64,000 nucleotides of DNA, taken from Streptomyces sp. RKND-216. Lineage in GTDB: Bacteria; Actinomycetota; Actinomycetes; Streptomycetales; Streptomycetaceae. A program made the position numbers and the translations under genes. The stretch's first letter is position 1. The number at the start of each line of letters is the position of its first letter. The stretch lies in contig NZ_SSBQ01000002.1 of assembly GCF_004795255.1 (NCBI RefSeq), forward strand, positions 3,367,501 to 3,431,500, given 5' to 3'. Shown in pieces: positions 19,588 through 27,598 of this stretch. The notes beneath the pieces are model-generated. The model made no database searches. It had not been told where the DNA came from and saw nothing but the letters and a program-made list of their open reading frames with translations.

Positions 19588-19617
19588 ACGGTAGGAGGCC
19601 GTTCCCGGTACGGGCAA
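19588..19617 (-). promoter_or_regulatory. probable minus-strand promoter for the mini-ORF
   Basis: On the minus strand, TTGCCC (19617-19612), an 18-bp spacer and TACCGT (19593-19588) fit a HrdB-type promoter. Transcription would start near 19581, about 25 nt before the GTG. Confidence 0.45.
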
Positions 19618-19759
19618 GCCGTTTTTCCCGGCGGCGACGAGTTTCGGGGCGGCAACGATTTACGCGGAGGCGGTGTGCCCCCGGTCACGTTTCGAGTTGA
19701 ATGATCGGTGCGTGCCGCAGGTCGCGCAGCGCAGGCAGCGTCCAGCTTGGGGGTGCCAG

Positions 19760-21307
19760 GTGACTGCTCAGTCAGAGACCCACTCCGACCACTCCGCCGC
19801 AGGTGGCGGAGGGAGTGGCGCCGTGGGGAAGAGCCGCGCCGAGCACGTCGGCGCCGATCCCGGCGATGCCGCGGGCGGGGGCGGCACCGCCGGCTCCCCG
19901 GACGACGAGCTGCTGCTTGCCGCGCTCCTCGACGGCATGGACGCCGCGCTCTGCGCCTTCGACTCGGACGGCGTCGTCACCCACTGGAACCGCGAGGCCG
20001 AACGCATCCTCGGCTGGACCGCCGAGGAGGCCGTCGGCCGCCGCGGGCTGGCCGGCTGGGCCGTCCGCAGCGCCGACGCCGCCCACGTCGAGCCCCGGCT
20101 GCTGGGCGCCATGGACACCCCCGGACGCCAGGTCCACGAGTTCGCCCTCGTCACCAAGGACGGCGGGCGCGTGCTGGTGCGCACGCAGTCCTCCGGCGTT
20201 GCCGGTGCCGACGGCAGACCAACCGGCGTCTACTGCGCCTTCAGCGAGGTGCACGCCCAGATCGACCTGGAGCGGTCCATCGCGCTGAGCGAGGCGCTCT
20301 TCGAGGACGCCGCCTGGGGCGTCGTCCTGGTCGACGCCGACCTGCGGCCCGCCGTCGTCAACACGCACGCCGCGCGGGCCCTGCGCCTGACCTCCCGCAC
20401 CGCCGTTCTCGGACGGCCGCTCGGCGAACTCCTCGACCACGGCCTGGACGAACTGGAGGGCGCACTGCAACACGTCCTCGCACAGGGTGCGCCGCCCGCC
20501 CCGACCGAGATCTGGGTGTCGCTGCGGCGCGGGACCGACCGCGGCGAGGGGGACGGCGAGACCGGCACCAAGGCACCCGCTGCGGGAGCATCCGGCGACG
20601 GACGCCGGGGTCGCTGCTGGCGCAGCGGCTTCCTCCGCCTCGCCTCTCCGCTCGCGGAGGAGCCCGTCCCGCTCGGCGTGGCCTGGCTGTTCCGCGACGT
20701 GACCGACGAGAAGCGGGCGGCGCAGGACGTCTCCCGGCTCCGCTTCCGGGACAACCAGCTGCACCGCGCGGCGCGGGCCGCCGCAGAGTGCGAGAACCCG
20801 ATGGAGGCGGCCGCCGTCCACCTCGACTTCTCCCTCGCGGGCTTCGCCGACCACGCGCTGCTGGATCTGCTCCCGGTGGGCCGCCCGGCGTCCGCGGAGG
20901 GCGACGGCGGGGACGGCGGCGCGCCGGTGCCACTGGTGCGGGCGGCGGCCACCCCGGCCTCGTCCCACGGGCACGGCCCCGTCGTGGAGGCGGGGCTGGC
21001 CAGTGGCATCCCCGTCGGCTACGGGCCCACCCACCCGGCGGTCCAGGCCTACGACCGCGGCACGACCGTGCGCACCAGCGTCGGCGGCGCGGCCGTGCCC
21101 GGCTGGGCGCAGGGGCGCAAATGGCCCGACGGCACGGTGCACGGCCTCTGCGCGGTGCTCCGCAGCCGCGGCCGCACGCTGGGGGTCGTCACCTTCCTGC
21201 GCGGCTCCAGCCGCCGGGGCTTCGACCGCGCGGACGCCTCCTACGCCGAGGACATCGCCGTCCGCCTCGCCTCCGCGGTCGACCTCGCCCGCACCACCCG
21301 CGGCTGA
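19760..21307 (+). CDS. PAS-domain sensor protein
   Basis: 515 aa from GTG 19760 (VTAQSETHSDHSAAGG), with GGGGG at 19749-19753; the longer upstream frame looks noncoding. After a Gly/Ala-rich leader there is a PAS domain: LLAALLDGMDAALCAFDSDG, VVTHWNREAERILGWTAEEA, and PAC-like VLVRTQSSGVAGADGRPTGV. A second PAS-like unit is LFEDAAWGVVLVDADLRPAV. The C-terminal 200 residues are GAF-like (LARTTRG end, GRTLGVVTFLRGSSRRGFDR). No kinase, phosphatase or HTH output is visible, so it probably signals by protein contact. The preceding 465 bp hold the tandem repeat, the mini-ORF and no other gene. Confidence 0.82.
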   Translation: MTAQSETHSDHSAAGGGGSGAVGKSRAEHVGADPGDAAGGGGTAGSPDDELLLAALLDGMDAALCAFDSDGVVTHWNREAERILGWTAEEAVGRRGLAGWAVRSADAAHVEPRLLGAMDTPGRQVHEFALVTKDGGRVLVRTQSSGVAGADGRPTGVYCAFSEVHAQIDLERSIALSEALFEDAAWGVVLVDADLRPAVVNTHAARALRLTSRTAVLGRPLGELLDHGLDELEGALQHVLAQGAPPAPTEIWVSLRRGTDRGEGDGETGTKAPAAGASGDGRRGRCWRSGFLRLASPLAEEPVPLGVAWLFRDVTDEKRAAQDVSRLRFRDNQLHRAARAAAECENPMEAAAVHLDFSLAGFADHALLDLLPVGRPASAEGDGGDGGAPVPLVRAAATPASSHGHGPVVEAGLASGIPVGYGPTHPAVQAYDRGTTVRTSVGGAAVPGWAQGRKWPDGTVHGLCAVLRSRGRTLGVVTFLRGSSRRGFDRADASYAEDIAVRLASAVDLARTTRG

Positions 21308-21464
21308 CCGCGGCCGGGCGCCGGAGGCTCGCCGCCGAGGGCACTCGGACGCGCTCCGCCCTTTCCGCCGCGCGCCGTCCGGGTCCCCGGCAGCGGTCGG
21401 CGGTGCGGCGAGGTTCAGCCTCCATGTGCGCCGTGCGCGACGGCGCGGTGCACCGGCGCGGTGC

Positions 21465-22223
21465 TCAGGAGTGGAAGATGCGGTCGCCGTATTCGGCGAG
21501 CACGCGGGCGTTCCACTCGTGCCCGCCGTCGACGTTGCCGGACCGCAGGAGCGGCGGCTCGATGCCGCGCGCCGCCAGCGACCGTGCCGCCGTCGCCACG
21601 ACGGCCTGCATCAGCGCGCTGGTCACCACCGTCGACGCGGGCGCGAACGGTGCGGGCACCCCCGGCGCGGTGAGCGTCGCGTCGCCGACCGGCACCCGGC
21701 TGTCGACGACCACGTCGCAGTGGTCCTTGAGGAAGGTGCCGGACGCGTGGCGCGACGTCGTCCGCGTCGCGTACTCCACGGAGGTCACCCCGACGACCCG
21801 CACGCCGCGGGCCCGCGCGTCCCGCGCCATCTCCACCGGCAGCGCGTTGCGCCCGCTGAGGGAGACCACGATCAGCGTGTCCCCCTCCCGCAGCGGCGAG
21901 GCGTCGAGGACCGTGCCGGCCAGCCCGGACACGCGTTCCAGCGCGCTGCCGAGCGTCGCGGGGTGCACGTCGACGCCGACGACCCCGGGGACGGCCAGGA
22001 GGTTCACGACCGCGAGCCCGCCCGCCCGGTAGACCACGTCCTGTGCGGCCAGCGACGAGTGGCCGGCGCCGAAGGCGAAGAGTCGTCCGCCCCCCGCGAC
22101 GGTGTCCGCCAGCAGTTCGCCCGCCGCCGCGACGTTCCCCGCCTCGGTCTCCGCCACCTCGCGCAGCAGTCCGATCGCCGCCGCGAAGAAATCCGCGGTC
22201 GCCGTACCCTCGCCCGTCCCCAC
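21465..22223 (-). CDS. SIS-domain sugar-phosphate isomerase/binding protein
   Basis: 252 aa from GTG 22223. The SIS fold is shown by GRLFAFGAGHSSLAAQDVVY (N-terminal sugar-phosphate loop), DTLIVVSLSGRNALPVEMAR and VRVVGVTSVEYATR, followed by C-terminal helices. Proteins of this length belong to the SIS group annotated as sugar isomerase domain or UPF0309, which bind phosphosugars such as amino-sugar phosphates. The substrate is unknown. It is divergent from dmdR1 with 184 bp between the starts. Confidence 0.82.
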   Translation of the reverse strand: MGTGEGTATADFFAAAIGLLREVAETEAGNVAAAGELLADTVAGGGRLFAFGAGHSSLAAQDVVYRAGGLAVVNLLAVPGVVGVDVHPATLGSALERVSGLAGTVLDASPLREGDTLIVVSLSGRNALPVEMARDARARGVRVVGVTSVEYATRTTSRHASGTFLKDHCDVVVDSRVPVGDATLTAPGVPAPFAPASTVVTSALMQAVVATAARSLAARGIEPPLLRSGNVDGGHEWNARVLAEYGDRIFHS

Positions 22224-22407
22224 AGCCCGCTCCGTCCTCGAGTGCCGCCCGTCCCGGCGGGAAGATCACGGTGAGGTCTGGACCACTGCCCTGTCAACAC
22301 CGCCGCATCACGGCGGACGGAGCGTGACCCCCCGCGCGGGCACGGCCGGCCCGCGGATGCGTCAGAATTGAGGCCAGGGCCACCGCACGAGTTGACGAGG
22401 GGCACGG

Positions 22408-23103
22408 ATGTCCGGACTGATCGACACCACGGAGATGTATCTCCGCACGATCCTGGAGCTTGAAGAAGAAGGCGTCGTCCCCATGCGTGCCCGGATCGCG
22501 GAGCGGCTCGACCAGAGCGGCCCCACGGTCAGCCAGACGGTGGCGCGCATGGAACGGGACGGCCTGGTCCAGGTCGCGGGCGACCGGCATCTGGAGCTGA
22601 CCGAGGAGGGCCGGCGGCTCGCCACCCGCGTGATGCGCAAGCACCGGCTCGCCGAGTGTCTGCTGGTCGACGTGATCGGCCTGGAGTGGGAGCAGGTGCA
22701 CGCGGAGGCGTGCCGCTGGGAGCACGTGATGAGCGAGGCGGTGGAGCGCCGGGTGCTGGAGCTGCTGCGGCACCCCACCGAGTCGCCCTACGGCAATCCG
22801 ATCCCGGGCCTGGAGGAGCTGGGCGAGGACGCCGAGGCGGAGTCCTTCCTGGACGACGGCATGGTCAGCCTCTCCGACCTGCGGCCGGGCACGGACGCGA
22901 AGACGGTGGTCGTGCGGCGCATCGGGGAGCCGATCCAGATGGACGCGCAGCTGATGCACACCCTGCGCCGCGCCGGTGTGCAGCCGGGCGCCGTGGTCAG
23001 CGTGACCGCGGGGCCGGGCGGCGGGGTGCACGTCGCCAGCAGCGGCGAGTCGGCGGAGCTGGAGAGCAGCATCGCCTCGCACGTGTTCGTCGCCAAGCGC
23101 TGA
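22408..23103 (+). CDS. dmdR1: DtxR/IdeR-family iron-dependent regulator DmdR1
   Basis: 231 aa. The N-terminal winged helix is [40 protein letters not shown] and [20 protein letters not shown]. The metal-binding/dimerisation domain is [20 protein letters not shown] with [20 protein letters not shown], containing the expected His, Glu, Cys and His ligands. A C-terminal SH3-like domain ends in ASHVFVAKR. It matches Streptomyces DmdR1, the Fe(II)-dependent repressor of siderophore and iron-uptake genes. No 19-bp iron box was seen in this window. The antisense strand over this gene is open, as for the adm gene described in S. coelicolor. Confidence 0.93.
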   Translation: MSGLIDTTEMYLRTILELEEEGVVPMRARIAERLDQSGPTVSQTVARMERDGLVQVAGDRHLELTEEGRRLATRVMRKHRLAECLLVDVIGLEWEQVHAEACRWEHVMSEAVERRVLELLRHPTESPYGNPIPGLEELGEDAEAESFLDDGMVSLSDLRPGTDAKTVVVRRIGEPIQMDAQLMHTLRRAGVQPGAVVSVTAGPGGGVHVASSGESAELESSIASHVFVAKR

Positions 23104-23147
23104 CCCGCTCCGGCGCAGGCCAGGCCGGACGTCGGTCCTTCCGGCGG

Positions 23148-23195
23148 GGTGGGGCGCGCGGCGGAGCTGCCGCGCGCCCCACCCGGCCGCTTTTT
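23148..23195 (+). terminator. rho-independent terminator of dmdR1
   Basis: A 15-bp perfect stem, GGTGGGGCGCGCGGC / GCCGCGCGCCCCACC, with a 6-nt loop GGAGCT, is followed within 8 nt by TTTTT (23191-23195). It starts 45 bp after the dmdR1 stop. Confidence 0.9.
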
Positions 23196-23260
23196 CGTGC
23201 GCAAGTTGGCGGAAACCGCCCGTACCCGGTCGCGGCGTGTCACCCTGTCGCTACGCGGAT

Positions 23261-23276
23261 TCCGCCACGTGGCGGA
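23261..23276. promoter_or_regulatory. 16-bp perfect palindrome
   Basis: TCCGCCACGTGGCGGA is self-complementary over all 16 bases and has a CACGTG core. It lies in the 515-bp gene-free stretch (23104-23618) between dmdR1 and the hydrolase. A related half site GGCGGAAACCGCC lies about 50 bp upstream. The binding protein is unknown. The rest of this stretch holds the terminator above, the SOS-like box below and no convincing gene. Confidence 0.5.
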
Positions 23277-23553
23277 GACGGGCGGTCGGAGGGAGGCCGG
23301 GCGATGCGCCGATACGGCGTTCGGTGCGCCCTTCCGGGATGTGAGGAGCCGAAAGGCGATGTGGGCAAGGCGGGCCCCGGCGCCGACGACGGCGGCCGGG
23401 GCCCGTCCTCCCCCATGCCCCCCCGACCACGACCCGGAGCCCCGAGCCCCCAAGGTCGTTCTCCCTCCCGCTCACTGTCTCCCCGGGGCCGTGGCGATCA
23501 ACCGCGGCCGGATGTCACTCGAACGAGGGGTCTTGTCGCGCAGGGTCCCATGT

Positions 23554-23569
23554 TCGAATAGAAGTTCGA
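23554..23569. promoter_or_regulatory. near-consensus actinobacterial SOS (LexA) box
   Basis: TCGAATagaaGTTCGA differs by one base from the actinobacterial LexA consensus TCGAAC-N4-GTTCGA. It lies 50 bp before the likely start of the alpha/beta hydrolase gene, where LexA would cover the promoter. Function is inferred only from the match. Confidence 0.5.
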
Positions 23570-23618
23570 TAGCGTGTGGGAGTCGTCCGAGTCGTCAGCG
23601 CGTCCAGACGGAGTGGGG

Positions 23619-24527
23619 GTGCCGAAGCGCATGGTGAGACGTATCGACGTGACGGGAGCGGAGGGGGTCCGGCTCGCGGCCTGGGAGTTCGCGGATCCGC
23701 TGAAGGAGACGCAGCGCTCCGGCGGGCCGGAGGGTCCCGATCCGGCTCCGCCTCCGTACGGCGTGCTGCTCCTGCACGGCCTGATGGGCCGCGCGGGCCA
23801 CTGGGCGGACACCGCTCGCTGGCTGTCCGCGCGGTACCGCGCGGTCGGACTCGACCAGCGCGGTCACGGGCGGAGCGAGGGGCCGCAGGAGGACGCCTTC
23901 GGCCGCGAGGAGTTCGTCGCGGACGCCGAGGCGGCCGTCGAGCAGCTGGGTCTGGCGCCCGTGGCCCTGGTGGGCCACGCGATGGGCGCCCTGACGGCGT
24001 GGCAGCTGGCCGCGCGCCGCCCCGACCTGGTGCGCGCCCTGGTCATCTGCGACATGCGGGCCTCCGCCCTCGGCGAGCGCTCGCAGCGCGAGTGGGAGGA
24101 GTGGTACGCGTCCTGGCCGGTGCCGTTCGCGACCCTGGCGGACGTGAGGAAGTGGTTCGGGGAGGACGACCCGACGCTGGAGCGTCCTCGGGCCTCGCGG
24201 GGGGACTTCTTCGCCGAGGTGATGGCGGAGAGCCCGGACGGCTGGCGTCCAGTGTTCCGCCGAGAGCAGATGCTCCGAGTCCGCGAGACCTGGGTGCACG
24301 ACGCGCACTGGGAGGAGCTGGCCCAGGTGCAGTGCCCCACGCTGGTGGTGCGCGGGCTGGACGGCGAACTCGGGCGGGCGGAGGCGCAGGAGATGGTGCG
24401 GGTGCTGCCGCGCGGCATCTACGCCGAGGTCCCCGACGCCGGTCACCTCGTCCACTACGACCAGCCCGCAGGCTGGCGCCGCGTCGTCGAGCCCTTCCTC
24501 CAGGCCGCACTCGCCGACCACTCCTGA
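23619..24527 (+). CDS. alpha/beta-fold hydrolase
   Basis: 302 aa from GTG 23619 (VPKRMVRRIDVTGAEGVRLA); ATG 23631 is equally possible and an in-frame GTG at 23574 less so. Alpha/beta hydrolase fold: oxyanion-hole motif LLLHGLMGRAGHWADTARWL, DQRGHGRSEGPQEDAFGREE, and nucleophile elbow LVGHAMGALTAWQLA. The elbow reads G-H-A-M-G, where Ser is usually the middle residue, so the nucleophile position is Ala. A C-terminal acid is in VVRGLDGELG and the His in VPDAGHLVHYDQPAGW. Without the Ser it may be a non-catalytic or lyase-like member. It is possibly LexA-controlled. Confidence 0.85.
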   Translation: MPKRMVRRIDVTGAEGVRLAAWEFADPLKETQRSGGPEGPDPAPPPYGVLLLHGLMGRAGHWADTARWLSARYRAVGLDQRGHGRSEGPQEDAFGREEFVADAEAAVEQLGLAPVALVGHAMGALTAWQLAARRPDLVRALVICDMRASALGERSQREWEEWYASWPVPFATLADVRKWFGEDDPTLERPRASRGDFFAEVMAESPDGWRPVFRREQMLRVRETWVHDAHWEELAQVQCPTLVVRGLDGELGRAEAQEMVRVLPRGIYAEVPDAGHLVHYDQPAGWRRVVEPFLQAALADHS

Positions 24528-24543
24528 GCCCGCCCGGGCGGGC
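24528..24543. terminator. palindromic terminator between convergent genes
   Basis: GCCCGCCCGGGCGGGC is a perfect 16-bp palindrome immediately after the hydrolase stop and 15 bp from the end of the convergent permease gene. Confidence 0.55.
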
Positions 24544-24557
24544 CCGCCGCAGCGGCG

Positions 24558-26198
24558 TCAGCGGGACACGGCGCCGAGGATCTCCGGCAGGCGGGCGGCG
24601 GCCCGGGGAGCCGTCAGGCGGAGGGAGAGGGCACAGAGGGCCAGACCGTAGGCGACGCCGAGAGGGAGGAGCAGCCAGAGGAAGCCGTGCAGGGCGGCGA
24701 GGTGCAGCCAGATCGTGAGGGCGAGCAGCGGCATGCACAGCACCGCGCCGACCAGCATGCCGCCGAGGATGCTCAGGTAGGCCAGCGACCCCTGGCCGGG
24801 TGCGACGTTCTTGGCGCTGTCCTGCGGGATCGAGTAGGGGAAGTACGTCGAGGACCACACGCCCGTCGCCAGGAGCGCGCCCAGCAGGGCCAGGGCCAGC
24901 CCGAGCACTTCGGCGAGCGCGGCCCAGTCGTCCAGGAGGGCGGCCGAGCCGATGCACACCAGGGCGACGTACGGGACGCCGACGAGCGCGATGGCCGACA
25001 TCCGCGCCCGCAGCTCGACGCGCGCGTCGTGCGCGGACGCGGTGGTGGCGGCGACCAGCCAGAAGGCGGAGTAGTCCTGGCCGAACTGGTTGTACATCTG
25101 CAGGCCCAGCAGGCCGGCCGCGAAGCAGGCGTTGTACACGTTCCCGTTGCCCTGCACGAGGAACACGATCGGCAGCAGGATGCCGATGCCCAGCGAGGAG
25201 GCCCAGGCGACCTTGGCCTTGGGGTCCCGCCAGGCGTACAGCAGGGTGCGGAGCATCACCGCGCCCGGGCGGCCTTCGGGGAGCCAGGCGGCGAGCCCCG
25301 CCGAACGGCCGCCGGTGCGGTCGGCGGAGTCCGTGGCGGCGGCCTGGAGGGTGGAGGAGTCGGGGGAGGTCATCAGATGGGTCAGGCTGCGACGCCACCA
25401 GCGGAGCAGCGCGGCCAGGCCGGCGGCCGTGAGCGTTAGCTGCACGGCGGCGGCCGCGTAGGCACCGTCGGACGCGGACTGGACCGCCGCGACGGCGGAA
25501 GCGGGCGGAAGCCAGCCCAGGACGGCGGCGGCCGGCTCCAGTGCGGACAGCCCGCCCGGCTGTGACAGCTTCTGCACGCCGAGGTTGAGGAACTGGGCGC
25601 CGATCGCCAGCACGATGCCGCTCAGCAGCGCGAGGTCGCGGCCCTTGCGGCTGGTCAGCAGCCGCACGTTCGCCGCCGCCACGGCGCGGGCCAGCGCGAC
25701 GCAGGTCAGCAGGGTCAGCGGAACGGCGAGAACGGCCGCGACCGTTGCGGGGCCGCCGTGCGTCACCGCGAGCGCCGCGCCGAGCACCAGGGTGAGCGTG
25801 AACACCGGGCCGATGCCGATCAGCGAGGCACCCAGCAGCGCGGTCACCAGCCGCTCGGGCCGCAGCGGGAGCATGACGAGCCTGCTGGGGTCCAGCGTCT
25901 CGTCGCCGCCGGGGAACAACAGCGGCATCACCGCCCAGCCCAGGGCGACCAGCGCGGTGAGCGGCACGACGACCGCGTCGGCGTGGGCGTTGCCGCGCAG
26001 CACGATCAGGCCGAGCAGCTGGAAGGCGGCGAGGAGCAGCGCCAGGACGATCGAGGTGACGAACGCGACCGTGCGGCCCGTCGACTGGCGCAGGCCGTTC
26101 CGCAGCAGGGACAGCTTCAGGCGCAGGAACGTCGGGGTGACGGAGGGGGCGGACGCCGTCGCGGCGGGTGCGGCGGACGTCGGCGTCGTGGCGGTCAC
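24558..26198 (-). CDS. ABC-2 type exporter permease
   Basis: 546 aa from GTG 26198, whose GTGA overlaps the stop of the ATPase gene. About 12 hydrophobic segments are visible: VAFVTSIVLALLLAAFQLLG, VVVPLTALVALGWAVMPLLF, LLGASLIGIGPVFTLTLVLG, AVLAVPLTLLTCVALARAVA, SLGIGILLPIVFLVQG, AEVLGLALALLGALLATGVW, LSILGGMLVGAVLCMPLLAL and LLLPLGVAYGLALCALSLRL. Cytoplasmic loops are basic. Together with the upstream ATPase it forms an ABC exporter whose substrate is not evident. The organisation is like several two-gene drug or lipid exporters of Streptomyces. Confidence 0.88.
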   Translation of the reverse strand: MTATTPTSAAPAATASAPSVTPTFLRLKLSLLRNGLRQSTGRTVAFVTSIVLALLLAAFQLLGLIVLRGNAHADAVVVPLTALVALGWAVMPLLFPGGDETLDPSRLVMLPLRPERLVTALLGASLIGIGPVFTLTLVLGAALAVTHGGPATVAAVLAVPLTLLTCVALARAVAAANVRLLTSRKGRDLALLSGIVLAIGAQFLNLGVQKLSQPGGLSALEPAAAVLGWLPPASAVAAVQSASDGAYAAAAVQLTLTAAGLAALLRWWRRSLTHLMTSPDSSTLQAAATDSADRTGGRSAGLAAWLPEGRPGAVMLRTLLYAWRDPKAKVAWASSLGIGILLPIVFLVQGNGNVYNACFAAGLLGLQMYNQFGQDYSAFWLVAATTASAHDARVELRARMSAIALVGVPYVALVCIGSAALLDDWAALAEVLGLALALLGALLATGVWSSTYFPYSIPQDSAKNVAPGQGSLAYLSILGGMLVGAVLCMPLLALTIWLHLAALHGFLWLLLPLGVAYGLALCALSLRLTAPRAAARLPEILGAVSR

Positions 26199-27274
26199 CG
26201 GCCGCCGTCCTTCCGCGGGGTGGAGTCCGCGCCGCTTTCGGCGCCCGTGCCCGTTCCGGTGTCTGTGCTCGTGGCCGCGCCGCCGCCGAGCCAGTCCAGG
26301 CTGTCCCCGGCGGCCGCCCGTTCGCCGGCGCCCACCAGCTCGAGGAACGCCTCGTGCAGTGTCGGAGCGTCGCCGCGGACCTCGGCCAGCGGCCCGTGCG
26401 CACGGATGCGGCCGGTGGCCATGACCGCGACCCAGTCGCACAGCGACTCCACCAGCTCCATCACGTGGCTGGAGAAGACCACGGTGGCCCCGGAATCGGT
26501 GTAGCGCTCCAGCACGCCGCGGATGGTCTGCGCGGACACCGGGTCGACGCCCTCGAAGGGCTCGTCGAGGAACAGCACTTCGGGGTTGTGCAGCAGGGCG
26601 GCGGCGAGGCCGATCTTCTTCCGCATGCCCGTGGAGTAGTCCACGACCAGTTTGTTCTGCGCGCCTGCCAGGTCGAGTACGTCGAGGAGCTGAGCGGCGC
26701 GGCGTTCGGCCTCGGCGGTGGGGATGCCGCGCAGCGCGCCGATATAGCAGAGGAGTTCGCGACCGGAGAGTCGTTCGAAGAGGCGGAGCCCTTCGGGCAG
26801 CACGCCGATCCGGGCCTTCACGGCGACGGGGTCGCGCCACACGTCGTGCCCGACGATCTCGACCGCCCCGGAGTCCGGCCGTAGCAGCCCGGTGACCATG
26901 GACAGGGTGGTCGTCTTGCCCGCGCCGTTCGGGCCGACCAGTCCCACGAACCGGCCCGCGGGCACGTCGAGGTCGATGCCGTCGACGGCCGCCTGGCCGC
27001 CGAAGGCCTTGCGCAGCGCGCGGACGCGGACGGCTGCCGCGGGCGCGTCGGGGGCCATGGCGGCGACGGCACCGGCGGAACGATTCTCCGGGCGGTCCTC
27101 CAGCCGGACGCCGGGCTGCGGGGCCATCGGGTCGGGGCCGGTGCCGCGCGGCTGATCCCGCCGGGGTCCCTGCACCGGTCCGCCGAAGGTCGGCACGGCG
27201 CCGTCCTTGCCCTGCACGCCCTGGGGCGGGCGGGCGGCGGGGCCGCCGTCTCGGTTCTGGTGGTCGCCGGCCAT
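26195..27274 (-). CDS. ABC transporter ATP-binding protein
   Basis: 359 aa from ATG 27274 (MAGDHQNRDGG) with AAGGG upstream. An unusually long Pro/Gly/Arg-rich N-terminal extension (about 80 residues) precedes the nucleotide-binding domain: Walker A GLVGPNGAGKTTTLSMVTG, ABC signature YSTGMRKKIGLAAALLHNPE, Walker B EVLFLDEPFEGVDPVSAQTI and switch His in VVFSSHVMELVESLCDWVAV. The signature reads YSTGM rather than LSGGQ, as in drug-type ABC-2 exporters. The low-complexity acidic tail is rich in Thr/Gly. It pairs with the permease gene that overlaps it. Confidence 0.9.
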   Translation of the reverse strand: MAGDHQNRDGGPAARPPQGVQGKDGAVPTFGGPVQGPRRDQPRGTGPDPMAPQPGVRLEDRPENRSAGAVAAMAPDAPAAAVRVRALRKAFGGQAAVDGIDLDVPAGRFVGLVGPNGAGKTTTLSMVTGLLRPDSGAVEIVGHDVWRDPVAVKARIGVLPEGLRLFERLSGRELLCYIGALRGIPTAEAERRAAQLLDVLDLAGAQNKLVVDYSTGMRKKIGLAAALLHNPEVLFLDEPFEGVDPVSAQTIRGVLERYTDSGATVVFSSHVMELVESLCDWVAVMATGRIRAHGPLAEVRGDAPTLHEAFLELVGAGERAAAGDSLDWLGGGAATSTDTGTGTGAESGADSTPRKDGGR

Positions 27275-27455
27275 GTTCTGGTCACCCTTCGTCCCCGTGC
27301 GTGCGCCGCGTACCGGATGCACGCCGAACGGGCTGTTCGTGCGCCCGTCGCGGCGCCCACCATACGTCCCGGTTCCCTCGGGCGGGAGGCCCCGCCCGGG
27401 CCCTGCCGCCCGCCACGAGGCGCCGCGCAGCAGGAGCGTTCGCCCTCCTCCGTGG

Positions 27456-27499
27456 CCACCGCGCGCCGCGCCCGGCGGTCGGGGCGCGGCGCGCGGTGG
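27456..27499 (-). terminator. strong hairpin terminator after the Prim-Pol-like gene
   Basis: An 18-bp perfect stem, CCACCGCGCGCCGCGCCC / GGGCGCGGCGCGCGGTGG, with an 8-nt loop lies downstream of the Prim-Pol-like gene and upstream of the ABC ATPase, separating the two transcription units. Confidence 0.75.
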
Positions 27500-27598
27500 T
27501 GGTGAGCCGATGCCGTCGACGGCCGGCCGCGGGGTGCGCCGGCCCGCCCTCGCAGGCGGCGGGAGGCGGCGGGTGTCCCGACGCGTGCCCCGGCCGGG

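Noticed and set aside
22224..22407. Iron box for DmdR1 self-control
   Set aside because: No 19-bp sequence resembling the DmdR/IdeR consensus was found between the SIS gene and dmdR1, nor elsewhere in the window.
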